A DNA stretch of 64,000 bases from Bacteroidales bacterium (GCA_003249955.1 QKHS01000080.1:59951-123950), one strand, 5' to 3'; positions 1-9,513 are shown, counted from the first letter of the stretch. Notes: generated by a model from the sequence alone, not told the origin. Program-made: numbers and translations.

Positions 1-2850
1 AATTCCGTTTTCTATTTCTTCGTTTTCCAAAGCATACCCGCCACCCGATGCTGCTGAAATTACCACGGTACCGGTTCCTTTTCTGAGATCGGCAAATAAA
101 AGCCTCATCAATTCGTAAGAATTCTGCAGGCCTGTTTTAGGTTTATTTTCGTTCTTAGTAGCAAACATCGTTACTCCACGGGTCTGGTCTCCGTCCTGAA
201 CAGAATTAATCGCAAAATCGTCACCTTTATCAACCTCTCCCGAGTGACAGGCATCCATTAACAGCAGCTTATTCCTTGCAGGAATTCCATCTAAAATACC
301 TTCTATCTCGTCATATTTTAACCCGTTTTTTGACGGGTTTGAGAAATCTATATTTGCTGTAGCAAAGTAAAAATCCAGATTATCATCAAGCAATCCATGT
401 CCGGCAATGTGCACATATACATAATCATCCACACCTGTTTTCATAAGTTTATCCTTTAGTGCCAGTACATTTTCGCGTGTACAGGATGAATTATACAAAG
501 TATCAATATAAATATGGTCAAATTCTCTTGTATTGCCACTGAAAAGTTTGATGAAGCCCTTGCCGTCGTTAATAGTGTAACGCAGATTATATTGCGCCTG
601 AGAGTATTCTGCAACTGCAAGTGAAATCAAATACAGATCCGGTTTCTTTTTGTCTGCTTTATCGTAAAAAATTTCCAGCTCTTCTTTAAGCGACTCAATA
701 CCTTTTTCGTTAAGACATGAAATCTGAATCACATTTTTCCCTGCCGACAACGGAATACTGATATCCTGAACCGCTGTTTTTACCCGTTTTTCCTTTAACG
801 AAAACCCTCTGGTACCATAAAGCGGGACATCGTTAACATATACATTTATACGATCAAGGTTATAATTATCGTCCTGCATTTTTAACTGAACATTTGCATC
901 AGGTTCGTTAGTTTTAAGCTTAATACTTCCAATATTGTTAATTGATAATTCCGGAAGATTAATTTTTCCGTTAAGCATTTGTTCATCAAACCCAAGCTTG
1001 GACAAGCGTTTAAGGTAAGCTTTATGATATAGTTCAACCATATCCTTATCGAAGTACCTGAATGACTCAAGAACATAATCGGGACGATTGTATTTTAAGT
1101 CAAATTGTTCGGCAGGAAAAACTTTTCCGTCAAAATTAAAACCGAGGCCGGTAAGAGCATCACCTGTTGCCATGTAATAATTATCAGGAGTAATAAACAC
1201 GAGTTTACCCATGTCAACCACATAAATGCTTAACAATTTTGTCCCTGTATTAAGATCCCATATATTCATAGATGCATCTTCAGCCGAACTTATCAAATAG
1301 TTTTTACCTTTAATTATTTCAAAGTCGTTGATATATCCGCGATGGCCTGAAAATTTTATAGTTTTATCGTTTGTCTGTCTTTCGATATCGAAACCTCTGC
1401 AAGTATATACATCGTTATTTAAAGGATCTGTTTTTATAATATAATCAGACTCCTGACTTTTTGGGAAAACAGCCTGTAGAACAAGAGTGTTTTGAGGTTT
1501 TTTATTCCTGTATATAGATGCAAAACTTGTTTTATCTTTTTCCGAATAACCTGTAATAGTAGTATTAAATCTTACAGCTTTATCCCGGTCTTCTCCAAAT
1601 CCGTAAAATTCCTTATCGGATAAGAAATATAACTGATTAAAAATATGCTCATTATTTTTTGACATTAACCCTATTTCATCTTTTTTATGTTTTCTTTCTT
1701 CTTTAGGCCCGGCTATATTGAGATTGGAAATTGATGACACTTTAAGAACAGGATTGGTAAGGCCCCATTTTCCTCCCGAATATGCTATAGTTTTTCCGTC
1801 CGGGCTTATTGCTACTGAATATACATTCTCGTCGAACCAGAGCTTACCTTTTTCTGAATTCGATGCTTTTTCCTGAATTCCTTTTACATTAAAGGATTGT
1901 TTTGCCTTTACAGCACGTGGATGCAGAATAAAGTACTGCAAGACTTTTTTATTTTCAAAGTCAACAACAGCAGCACGGTTATCACTTCCTGCAGTTGCCA
2001 CAATCGCCGGATTAGGAGAAAAATTTATATCGTTTATTTTACCATTGTGTCCGTTTATGCCTTCGCATGTAATTTTATCGTTGTCAAACTTAAGCAAATA
2101 AACAAAACCTAATTCATCACCAAATGCCACAACACTATCCTGCGGATGCGACTGAATCGCAGACACATTAAAACTCCTCGGAATAATCCTCTTTTCAAAT
2201 TTGAACTCGGGCAGGCTCCAGATTGAAATTGACCTGTCTGCTGAAGCAATAGCAACAAATTTTCCGTCAGCAGAATAGTCAATATCATTTATATCTAAAA
2301 AATGTGTACGTTCAAATTTTTTAATTTTAAGATTCTTATTGCAGAAATATAAACATCCTTTTTCATCCCCCGCTATAACATAATTACCGTCATTTGAATT
2401 TGCAGCAAATGTAAAATATGTGTATGCATCACGGTTAAATAACGATTTTCCTCCTTTTTTAAGAACCGATCCGTAAATTTTAATGTCATCACTTAGTTTT
2501 TTTCGATGAATTTGTCCGGATGATTTTTCAAGTTTTAAGGTTTTCATATTAAACCTGTATGTCTGATTTTGTGTAGCAAGAATCAGGCTGCTTTCATCAT
2601 CAAAATTCATAGCCAGTACTTTATTGTCACCCGGTACTTTGATGCGATAAAACATCTTTCCTGAAAAAAGGTCATTAATAACCAGCTCGTTATTTACATC
2701 AATACTGGCTATATATCTGCTGGCAGGGTCCCATTCAACATATAAAATACTTCCGGAATGACCTGCCTGAACTACCGGAACAACATTTTGTGAATTCATC
2801 CCGCAAACTACGGTCAGGGCAATTATTATTGTAATTATTGACTTTTTCAT
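1..2850 (-). CDS. Exported WD40-repeat caspase-family protein, C-terminus cut by window edge
   Basis: About 950 residues lie in the window and the frame is still open at base 1, so the C-terminus is missing. The ATG at 2848-2850 begins a signal peptide (MKKSIITIIIALTVVCGMNS). Residues ~25-560 hold WD40-type repeats (for example GHSGSILYVEWDP, GHNGKINDINFSP, GHRGYINDFEI). From ~770 there is a caspase/peptidase C14 domain with the catalytic His in YVHIAGHG (H818) and the Cys in LLLMDACHSG (C868), the usual ~50-residue spacing. The family comprises Cys proteases cutting after basic or acidic residues. The signal peptide points to the periplasm or cell surface rather than the cytosol. No substrate or partner is evident; the next gene upstream is a beta-barrel on the same strand. 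Confidence 0.85.
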   Translation of the reverse strand, partial: MKKSIITIIIALTVVCGMNSQNVVPVVQAGHSGSILYVEWDPASRYIASIDVNNELVINDLFSGKMFYRIKVPGDNKVLAMNFDDESSLILATQNQTYRFNMKTLKLEKSSGQIHRKKLSDDIKIYGSVLKKGGKSLFNRDAYTYFTFAANSNDGNYVIAGDEKGCLYFCNKNLKIKKFERTHFLDINDIDYSADGKFVAIASADRSISIWSLPEFKFEKRIIPRSFNVSAIQSHPQDSVVAFGDELGFVYLLKFDNDKITCEGINGHNGKINDINFSPNPAIVATAGSDNRAAVVDFENKKVLQYFILHPRAVKAKQSFNVKGIQEKASNSEKGKLWFDENVYSVAISPDGKTIAYSGGKWGLTNPVLKVSSISNLNIAGPKEERKHKKDEIGLMSKNNEHIFNQLYFLSDKEFYGFGEDRDKAVRFNTTITGYSEKDKTSFASIYRNKKPQNTLVLQAVFPKSQESDYIIKTDPLNNDVYTCRGFDIERQTNDKTIKFSGHRGYINDFEIIKGKNYLISSAEDASMNIWDLNTGTKLLSIYVVDMGKLVFITPDNYYMATGDALTGLGFNFDGKVFPAEQFDLKYNRPDYVLESFRYFDKDMVELYHKAYLKRLSKLGFDEQMLNGKINLPELSINNIGSIKLKTNEPDANVQLKMQDDNYNLDRINVYVNDVPLYGTRGFSLKEKRVKTAVQDISIPLSAGKNVIQISCLNEKGIESLKEELEIFYDKADKKKPDLYLISLAVAEYSQAQYNLRYTINDGKGFIKLFSGNTREFDHIYIDTLYNSSCTRENVLALKDKLMKTGVDDYVYVHIAGHGLLDDNLDFYFATANIDFSNPSKNGLKYDEIEGILDGIPARNKLLLMDACHSGEVDKGDDFAINSVQDGDQTRGVTMFATKNENKPKTGLQNSYELMRLLFADLRKGTGTVVISAASGGGYALENEEIENGI

Positions 2851-2915
2851 AACTTTTCTATGGTTAATAAATTAAATACACAATACAATCCTTTTCATTG
2901 TTTACTTAATTTAGC

Positions 2916-3671
2916 CTACTGTTTATAATATTGTAACAATCTCGAATCGTCTTCCTTTCCAAGTGGCATCAGGTAAGTGGCTCCAAAACCTACATATCCC
3001 CTAAGTGCAGGGTCCTGCGTATAATTTGTAAGAGGTGACGAAGTATAATATAAGTTTGTTACCAGATACCTGGTAATATGAATATCAAAACCTATCCTCG
3101 GATTAACATGCATTCCCAATCCGGCAAGATTTGAATACACAGTATTTGTTTTAAAAATCATGTGGTCTTCTCCATCCTGCGGTGTTTCATTATACTCTAT
3201 AAGATCAGTTTTATCACTTGTTGTAAGTGTAATACTGTTTGAAACAGGAAATTTAAAGTCTAACCCGGCACCGATTGAAAAATGCAATTTTTTTACATAA
3301 AAATGATATTTATACATAATTCCTAACTGGGGAACAATCATAAAAGATGATAATCTTAAAGTATCTCCTGCAAGTGATGGTAAATCCCTGTCAAGTTCAA
3401 GCGAATAATTTGATGTCATAAAATCAAGGCCAGGGGTAAAAACCAACCGGCTTCGGTTAAAACCCAAATCAAAAGGAAACCCCAAAGAAAGACAACTTCC
3501 CTCAGTTTTATCTGCAGTTGCAAGATAATCTGACCCTTCATAATGAATTGTAAAATCATCTCCTTTCGAAAGTATTCCATAAGAAAAAGAAGCCATATAG
3601 CCCCTGACAACTTGCTGGGAATACGCCCCTAAAGAAATGATAAACAACAATATAAAACAGATTTTTTTCAT
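2916..3671 (-). CDS. Outer-membrane beta-barrel protein, hypothetical
   Basis: 251 residues. The signal peptide (MKKICFILLFIISLGAYSQ) ends in the AYSQ-type cleavage site common in this phylum. The rest alternates short amphipathic strands with glycine and aromatic residues (LGFPFDLGFNRSRLVFTPG, LAGLGMHVNPRIGFDIHITR), as in small 8-10 stranded porin-like barrels. The C-terminus (YVGFGATYLMPLGK) resembles a closing strand. It precedes the WD40-caspase gene on the same strand with a 65-bp gap, so co-transcription is possible. The exact family is not recognised. Confidence 0.7.
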   Translation of the reverse strand: MKKICFILLFIISLGAYSQQVVRGYMASFSYGILSKGDDFTIHYEGSDYLATADKTEGSCLSLGFPFDLGFNRSRLVFTPGLDFMTSNYSLELDRDLPSLAGDTLRLSSFMIVPQLGIMYKYHFYVKKLHFSIGAGLDFKFPVSNSITLTTSDKTDLIEYNETPQDGEDHMIFKTNTVYSNLAGLGMHVNPRIGFDIHITRYLVTNLYYTSSPLTNYTQDPALRGYVGFGATYLMPLGKEDDSRLLQYYKQ

Positions 3672-3790
3672 AGTATTCTTGCTAAATTATATTCTTTTAA
3701 CTAATTTTGTTAATTATTCAAATGACAAATACTAATTGGTTTTTTAAGGTCACAAAATTAAAGCTAAAATAAACATAAATTTTATAAATT

Positions 3791-4423
3791 ATGAAAAAAA
3801 TAATATTAATAACTGTTTTAATTGTTTCTATAACAGTACTAAATGCACAAGGTTTATACTTTGGCCCTCAGGTCGGATTCAGTTCTACAAGCATAATAGA
3901 AAAAAGTTCTTTCGGTAGTGTGGATAAAAAAATTAAAATAGGTTATCAGATTGGTGCTGCTGCAGAATTTGAATTAATGAGTTTTTTATATGTTAACGGA
4001 GCTGTTACTTTTTTCCAGAAAGGAGATAAAGCCGGCGATGATACTTTTACAAGCAAAACTAAAATAGGATATATTGATATTCCGATTACAATAGGGTATA
4101 AAGTCCCTTTGGGAAATGTAAGTGTGTTTGGAAATGTAGGACCTTATTCCAGTATAGCAATTGTTGGTAAATCATATTATCATTCTGAGTTTAACGGTGT
4201 TGAATTTGAAGAAGAGTTTCCTCTTGAACTGGGAGGCGACATGTCTTATTATAAAAGATTTGATACCGGTGTTATTTTCGGTGGCGGAGTGGAATTTAAA
4301 CAATATCAGATAAAAGCCAATTATGCTATTGGTTTTGTTGATATTACCGAAGGAGAAACTGTAACATCAAAAAATTCTGTTTTTAATATTACTGCTACTT
4401 ATTTTATTGGAAGGAATTTCTGA
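3791..4423 (+). CDS. PorT-like outer-membrane beta-barrel protein
   Basis: 210 residues with a signal peptide (MKKIILITVLIVSITVLNAQG). It reads as a single small beta-barrel: GPQVGFSSTS, KIGYQIGAAAEFEL, YIDIPITIGYKV, FGNVGPYSSIAI, GVIFGGGVEFKQYQIKANYAIG and a terminal strand ending in aromatic IGRNF. This is the pattern of the porin-like barrel family typical of Bacteroidetes. It is divergent from the gene at 2916-3671 and stands 55 bp before the MBOAT gene, which has its own -7 motif. Function unknown. Confidence 0.75.
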   Translation: MKKIILITVLIVSITVLNAQGLYFGPQVGFSSTSIIEKSSFGSVDKKIKIGYQIGAAAEFELMSFLYVNGAVTFFQKGDKAGDDTFTSKTKIGYIDIPITIGYKVPLGNVSVFGNVGPYSSIAIVGKSYYHSEFNGVEFEEEFPLELGGDMSYYKRFDTGVIFGGGVEFKQYQIKANYAIGFVDITEGETVTSKNSVFNITATYFIGRNF

Positions 4424-4440
4424 TAGTTGAACTATTTTTC

Positions 4441-4448
4441 TATTTTTG
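4441..4448 (+). promoter_or_regulatory. Bacteroidetes -7 promoter element (TATTTTTG)
   Basis: TATTTTTG matches the TAnnTTTG -7 consensus of the Bacteroidetes housekeeping sigma factor and lies 30 bp before the MBOAT start at 4479. I saw no well-spaced -33 TTG, so this is a motif call only. Confidence 0.4.
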
Positions 4449-4478
4449 CACCTTATTTTAAATAAGGAAAAGTACTGA

Positions 4479-5918
4479 ATGGTATTTAGCAGCAGCATAT
4501 TTTTATTATACTTTCTTCCGATTTTTTTTGGACTATATTTTTTAGCTGCTCCTAAATATAAAAACTGGGTTGCACTTATTGCAAGCTTGATTTTTTACGG
4601 GTTTGGTGCTCCCAAATTTCTTTTTATAATCTTTTTTTCTGTCGTTATTGATTTTTTTATTGTAAAGAAAATTGATTTATCAAAAGAAAAAAAAACACGC
4701 AACTGGCTTTTACTGGCATCAGTGATTTTAAATATCGGACTTCTGGCATATTTTAAGTATGCCAATTTTATGGTTGAAAATGTTAACTTTTTTCTTTCAC
4801 ATTTCGGTGCCGGTCCAATTAAATGGACACATGTAGTATTACCTATCGGAATATCGTTTTACACTTTTCAAAAATTAAGTTATTCAATAGACATTTATCG
4901 CGGTAAAAGCAAAAGGCTTGATTCTATTAAGGATTACATGCTTTTCATACTGCTTTTTCCTCAACTTATTGCAGGACCTATTGTACGTTATAATGAAATT
5001 GCCGGAGAATTACTTGACCGGAGCAAAAACGATAACATTGATAACAAACTACTGGGTTTTTACAGGTTTTTAATAGGATTGGCAAAAAAAGTTCTTATTG
5101 CCAATACACTAGGGTCTGTTGTAGATAGCATATTTGCCGTTCCTGCTGCTGAAACAGGGACATTAACGGCATGGGTCGGCATTATAGCATATTCGTTTCA
5201 GATTTATTATGATTTCTCCGGTTACTCCGATATGGGAATAGGTATTGGTAGAATGATAGGTTTTAAATTTCCCGAAAACTTTAACAATCCATACATAAGT
5301 CAAAACATTTCTGAATTCTGGCGACGCTGGCATATGACACTGGGAGCATGGATGAAAGATTATCTTTACATTCCTTTAGGTGGTAACAGAGTAAAAACAA
5401 AATTCAGACTTTATTTTAATTTATGGTTTGTCTTTATGATCTCCGGCTTATGGCACGGCGCAGCCTGGAATTTTGTAGTATGGGGTGCTTTTCATGGATT
5501 GTTCCTTGTATTGGACAGACTATTTCTGATTAAACTGCTAAAAAAAATAGGAAAATTTCCACGCATATTACTAACTTATATCGTAACACTCATAGGATGG
5601 GTAATATTCCGGGCCGAAAGTCTGAAATTTGCATTGGTGTATATCCGTAATATGTTTAAATTTAATTTAAAATCCGATATTAATATTTTACCTGAATATT
5701 TAGACAACAAGTTCTGGGTATTTTTTATTCTGGGTCTGTTGTTCGCTTTTATAGGAGCTTTTAAATTCGGGGCAAAACTCGAAAAATTCTTTTACTACAG
5801 CAATTACAATGTAAAACAACATATTTTTGTAGGAATAATATTAACCATTTTGTTTATTATTTCAATATCCTTTATTACCAAAGGAGGTTTTAACCCGTTT
5901 ATATATTTCAGATTTTAA
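4479..5918 (+). CDS. MBOAT family O-acyltransferase (AlgI-like), copy 1
   Basis: 479 residues with many hydrophobic helices: a polytopic membrane-bound O-acyltransferase. Both invariant MBOAT histidines are visible: H285 in FWRRWHMTLGAW and H326 in SGLWHGAAWNF. Also typical are LPIGISFYTFQKLSYSIDIYR and DFSGYSDMGIGIGR. AlgI/DltB-type members pass acyl groups across the inner membrane to an extracytoplasmic glycan. The stop codon overlaps the start of the SGNH-like gene at 5918 (TAATG), so the two are translationally coupled and presumably form one O-acetylation unit. The acceptor glycan cannot be told from sequence. A second such pair lies at 42329-44769. Confidence 0.93.
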   Translation: MVFSSSIFLLYFLPIFFGLYFLAAPKYKNWVALIASLIFYGFGAPKFLFIIFFSVVIDFFIVKKIDLSKEKKTRNWLLLASVILNIGLLAYFKYANFMVENVNFFLSHFGAGPIKWTHVVLPIGISFYTFQKLSYSIDIYRGKSKRLDSIKDYMLFILLFPQLIAGPIVRYNEIAGELLDRSKNDNIDNKLLGFYRFLIGLAKKVLIANTLGSVVDSIFAVPAAETGTLTAWVGIIAYSFQIYYDFSGYSDMGIGIGRMIGFKFPENFNNPYISQNISEFWRRWHMTLGAWMKDYLYIPLGGNRVKTKFRLYFNLWFVFMISGLWHGAAWNFVVWGAFHGLFLVLDRLFLIKLLKKIGKFPRILLTYIVTLIGWVIFRAESLKFALVYIRNMFKFNLKSDINILPEYLDNKFWVFFILGLLFAFIGAFKFGAKLEKFFYYSNYNVKQHIFVGIILTILFIISISFITKGGFNPFIYFRF

Positions 5919-7270
5919 TGGAGAAATTTAAAAAAATATGGTTTTTGTTTTTTATGGTTTTACTTGCAATACCTATGCTTCAGAATTACACAGGCTGGTT
6001 CAGGGAAAAACCGCTTAACGGAGCATTTATTCCTGCAGTAAAACCTGAACTTACAATAAAATCACTATGGAACGAAACGTATCAGGACTCTGCAACAGCT
6101 TATATTGAAGAAAACATAGGATTCCATAACTTCCTTGTACGTTTTAATAATCAATTGATTTTTTCAGTATTCAGAGAATCTCCGGTTAAAGGACCTGTAA
6201 TAGGAAAAAACGGAATTTTGTTTGAAGAATCTTATATTATAAGTTATCTCGGGAAAACATTTGTAGGAGAAGAAAAAATTGCAGAAATTACTTTTGAATT
6301 AAAAACAGTTCAGGAAATTCTGAAATCAAAAGGCGTGGAACTCCTGATAATTTTTCCTCCCGGAAAAGCATCATATTATCCGGAATATATACCTGACAGG
6401 TACAAGCCTGAAAAGAAAAGCAGAAATAACTATGAAGCATATCTTGAAAATTTTGAAGCAGAAAATATTAATTATATTGACTTTAACAAGTATATAATTC
6501 AAATGAAAGATACTGCTTCGAAAGCAATATACTGTGACCTGGGAGCACACTGGACAACATATGCTTCTGCTCTGGCTATGGATTCGATAGTAAAATATAT
6601 GGAAAATAAAACGGGTAAAGATCACGCCGGTTTTACAATTACGGGTTTTGAAACACCCGATACTTTACGAAATCAGGATGATGATTTATACAAGACCATG
6701 AACTTACTGTTTTTGCCTCCTTACAGAAAGATTGCCTACCCTAAAATTCAATTTAATAACAACGGGGAAAAATACAGACCTAAAGTACTTGCAATTTCAG
6801 ATTCTTATTGGTGGACAGTTTATGCACCCAATGTTGCAATACCTCAGAATATTTTCAGTAACGGCGGATTCTGGTTTTATAATAAAACCATTTATCCTGT
6901 AAGAGATCCTGTTCAAAACGTTGATGCAATAAACTATAAACAGGAAGTTGACAATCAGGAGTTTGTATTACTGGTTACTACCGAAGCTACAAATCATCTT
7001 TTCCCATACGACTTCTGTAACAAATATCTTATTGGCTATGAGGCTGATTTTTTAACAAAAACAAATCCCGGTGATTACACTAAAGCAGATAGCATGTATA
7101 TGGTTTTCAGGCAAAAAAGTATTGACGGAATTATACAGGAAATAAATGCAAATGAAGATTGGAAAAATAATATTATTCAACAGGCAAAAGATCAAAACAC
7201 TGATGTAAATACAATGATGTACAATAATGCCTTATATACTTATAAAATAAGAGCAGGAGTAATTAAGTAA
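5918..7270 (+). CDS. AlgX/AlgJ-like SGNH acetyltransferase partner
   Basis: 450 residues. An N-terminal anchor helix (KIWFLFFMVLLAIPML) is followed by an extracytoplasmic domain resembling AlgJ/AlgX: NETYQDSATAYIEENIGFHNFLVRF near the start, CDLGAHWTTYASALAMDSI with H211, and AISDSYWW with the likely nucleophile S296. In alginate-type systems such proteins take the acetyl group from the MBOAT partner and place it on the polymer. The 1-base overlap with the MBOAT gene supports that pairing. Catalytic assignments come from motif similarity only. Confidence 0.8.
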   Translation: MEKFKKIWFLFFMVLLAIPMLQNYTGWFREKPLNGAFIPAVKPELTIKSLWNETYQDSATAYIEENIGFHNFLVRFNNQLIFSVFRESPVKGPVIGKNGILFEESYIISYLGKTFVGEEKIAEITFELKTVQEILKSKGVELLIIFPPGKASYYPEYIPDRYKPEKKSRNNYEAYLENFEAENINYIDFNKYIIQMKDTASKAIYCDLGAHWTTYASALAMDSIVKYMENKTGKDHAGFTITGFETPDTLRNQDDDLYKTMNLLFLPPYRKIAYPKIQFNNNGEKYRPKVLAISDSYWWTVYAPNVAIPQNIFSNGGFWFYNKTIYPVRDPVQNVDAINYKQEVDNQEFVLLVTTEATNHLFPYDFCNKYLIGYEADFLTKTNPGDYTKADSMYMVFRQKSIDGIIQEINANEDWKNNIIQQAKDQNTDVNTMMYNNALYTYKIRAGVIK

Positions 7271-7274
7271 ATTT

Positions 7275-7610
7275 TTACCTCACAAAATGAGGCATATCTT
7301 CAGGAATAACCAGTGAAATTTCAACAAGGCCGGCAATTTCATCATTTTTAAACCACGGACATTGATAAATAAGCTTTTTAAGTCCGTTTTTTTCTATCGT
7401 GTATGAATTACTTATTCCTGTTTCAAGTATTTCTTTAATTTTTTCTACAGACTTTGGGTTATGACAATCATACAATGATTTTCCGATTAAAGTATCAGTC
7501 CCGTTTTTAAGGAAAGTTGCGCATGACTTTTCATTCATGTATATGATAACTCCGTTATTATCACATGCCGTTACAGCAAAAGGCAGGTTTTTAAAAATTT
7601 GTTCTGTCAT
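7275..7610 (-). CDS. Stand-alone PAS domain protein
   Basis: 111 residues that make up one PAS fold: LPFAVTACDNNGVIIYMNEKSCATFLK, then TLIGKSLYDCHNPKSVEKIKEIL and a C-terminal strand LIYQCPWFKNDEIAGLVEISLVI. There is no kinase, HTH or other output domain, so it would act as a free sensor or protein-interaction module. No cofactor-binding residue can be named. It converges on the SGNH-like gene with a 4-bp gap. Ligand unknown. Confidence 0.8.
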   Translation of the reverse strand: MTEQIFKNLPFAVTACDNNGVIIYMNEKSCATFLKNGTDTLIGKSLYDCHNPKSVEKIKEILETGISNSYTIEKNGLKKLIYQCPWFKNDEIAGLVEISLVIPEDMPHFVR

Positions 7611-7727
7611 AATTTTAATAAATTATAAACTCCAAATCACAAGTTTCAACAGTTGCGGATTGCTATTTGTAATTTGTTTTTTGGAGTTTGTTTTTTGTGT
7701 TTTGGAACTTGTTTATTATTTATTGTT

Positions 7728-7782
7728 GCCTTCGACTCCGCTCAGTCAACGGATACTCAGGTGACTGAGCGTAGCCGAAGGC
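7728..7782. repeat. REP-like imperfect inverted repeat (GCCTTCG...CGAAGGC)
   Basis: The arms at 7728-7748 and 7762-7782 are 21 bases each and pair with two mismatches around a 13-base loop. The core CTTCGACTCCGCTCAG / CTGAGCGTAGCCGAAG belongs to the same family as the blocks at 20821-20887 and 22645-22768. It lies in the 224-bp spacer between the PAS gene and rfbB. Confidence 0.7.
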
Positions 7783-7807
7783 ACTGTGATTTGTTAATTG
7801 TGTTTTG

Positions 7808-7821
7808 TCCGCCGTGGCGGA
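7808..7821. repeat. Short palindromic repeat TCCGCCGTGGCGGA
   Basis: A 14-bp near-perfect palindrome just downstream of rfbB (stop at 7835). A one-base variant, TCCGCCGCAGCGGA, is at 10664-10677. GC-rich palindromes repeated in AT-rich spacers look like a dispersed repeat family. Confidence 0.5.
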
Positions 7822-7834
7822 TTGTTATTTTAAA

Positions 7835-8896
7835 TTAGTTATTGATTTTCCCGTACATATCTTCATAATACTTTTGATAGTCGCCCGAAACAACATTATT
7901 TAACCATTTTTCATTTTCGAGATACCAGTCAACTGTCTTTTCAATGCCTTCTTCAAACTGAAGAGACGGAGCCCACCCAAGTTCGGTCATAAGTTTTGTA
8001 CTGTCAATAGCATATCTTAAATCGTGGCCTGCACGATCCTGAACAAATGTAATTAATGAAGCTGAAGTACCCGGAACACGATTAAGTTTTTTATCCATTA
8101 CTTCGCACAGTTTATGAATAAGATCAATATTTGTCCATTCGTTATTACCTCCGATATTATAAGTTTCACCGTCGCGTCCGTTATGAAATATTGTATCTAT
8201 TGCTCTGGCATGATCTTCAACATATAACCAATCACGAACATTTTCGCCTTTTCCGTAAACAGGAATAGGTTTCATGTTTTTAATATTATTAATTGCAAGA
8301 GGTATCAGTTTTTCCGGAAAATGATTAGGCCCGTAGTTATTTGAACAATTCGAAATTACAACAGGTAAACCAAAAGTATGATTATAGGCTCTCACCAAAT
8401 GATCTGAGCTGGCTTTTGAAGCAGAATATGGCGAACGTGGATCATACGCTGTTTTTTCAGTAAAAAACCCTTCTTTTCCCAACGATCCGTAAACCTCATC
8501 AGTAGATATGTGATAAAAACGTTTTCCGGAATATTTATCTTTCCAGCAATTTCTTGCAGCATTTAAAAGGTTAACCGTTCCAACAATATTTGTAAAAATA
8601 AACTCGGTAGGATTAGAAATACTCCTGTCAACATGTGATTCTGCAGCAAGATGAATAACACCATCAGGAGAATATTTTGCAAACAAATCATTTATAGCAT
8701 TTATATCAACAATATCAGCTTTCTCAAAAATATATCCCGGCATGTTTTCAATGTCTTTTAAATTTTCAAGATTTCCGGCATATGTTAATTTATCAATATT
8801 TACAATCCTGTATTCGCGGTATTTGTTTACAAAAAGTCTTACTACATGCGATCCGATAAAACCAGCTCCGCCTGTTATAAAAATCGTTTTACTCAT
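7835..8896 (-). CDS. rfbB: dTDP-glucose 4,6-dehydratase
   Basis: 353 residues, usual length. It converts dTDP-glucose to dTDP-4-keto-6-deoxyglucose, the second step toward dTDP-rhamnose and other deoxysugars for surface glycans. Extended SDR features: the NAD-binding GGAGFIG at residues 9-15, the active-site triplet TDE at 132-134, and Y157-x3-K161 in YSASK. TYAGNLENL and ISNCSNNYGPNHFPEKLIP are signature stretches of the family. The other rml genes (rfbA, rfbC, rfbD) are not next to it; it stands alone between a repeat-bearing spacer and a 617-bp AT-rich gap. Confidence 0.95.
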   Translation of the reverse strand: MSKTIFITGGAGFIGSHVVRLFVNKYREYRIVNIDKLTYAGNLENLKDIENMPGYIFEKADIVDINAINDLFAKYSPDGVIHLAAESHVDRSISNPTEFIFTNIVGTVNLLNAARNCWKDKYSGKRFYHISTDEVYGSLGKEGFFTEKTAYDPRSPYSASKASSDHLVRAYNHTFGLPVVISNCSNNYGPNHFPEKLIPLAINNIKNMKPIPVYGKGENVRDWLYVEDHARAIDTIFHNGRDGETYNIGGNNEWTNIDLIHKLCEVMDKKLNRVPGTSASLITFVQDRAGHDLRYAIDSTKLMTELGWAPSLQFEEGIEKTVDWYLENEKWLNNVVSGDYQKYYEDMYGKINN

Positions 8897-9513
8897 CTTA
8901 ATGTGTATTATTAATAATTGCCGTAAAAATAGATTAATAAAGCTTTAATAAAAAATTTTTACAAAAGTTATATCATTATTAAATTATCAAAATTCACAAC
9001 ATCAACTACTTAATAAAATGCAAATGTTTTTTATTAACAATAATTTAATGCATGTTAATTTATTGTAAATTAAGTACTTATAAAAGACCAAAAATGCTAA
9101 AGCTCTGATTACCAATGTTGTAAATTATCAACACTTTTTAGTAATAAAGTTAATATTTGTCGAAAACTAAGTAAAAAATAAATTTGGATAATCTAAATAA
9201 ACATGAGTTATAAAATACTTTGACATTTCCAAAAAAGTAATTATTAATTTAATAGAAAGTAACTAACAATTTTATCAACTCCTTTATTTAAAAAATATGT
9301 TTTTTATGCTTGTTTCTAATTAATATTAACAGATGTTAATTAAAACTTTAATATGCTGAGAATCAAACAAAGTTCATTTTTTTCATTGTTTATAAAAGAT
9401 AATAATTCATCTTTGCAAGTGTAATTAAAAGAAAAATTAATAAAGTTTCAACACTATTAACAAACTATAATAATCATCATATTTTTTAAATTAATTTATA
9501 AATAAATATTAAT
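8897..9513. other. 617-bp very AT-rich intergenic region between divergent rfbB and nadA
   Basis: I see no coding frame or RNA gene here. The sequence is much richer in A+T than its surroundings. It contains an inverted repeat TGTTG/CAACA at 9116-9133 overlapping TTATCAACA (one base from a DnaA-box core) and several TTAATTAA-like tracts. It must hold the promoters of both flanking genes, but I find no clear -7 motif for nadA (nearest is CATCTTTG at about 9409). Confidence 0.5.

Noticed and set aside
1..2850. Caspase gene as a phage-defence (abortive infection) effector
   Set aside because: A clear signal peptide and no partner with nuclease, STAND or TIR features; the neighbours are envelope genes.
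9125..9133. TTATCAACA, also at 20658-20666 and 30802-30810 (minus strand), as DnaA boxes of an origin
   Set aside because: Each differs by one base from TTATCCACA, they are widely separated, and a 9-mer of this composition is expected about once or twice by chance in 64 kb. There is no cluster.
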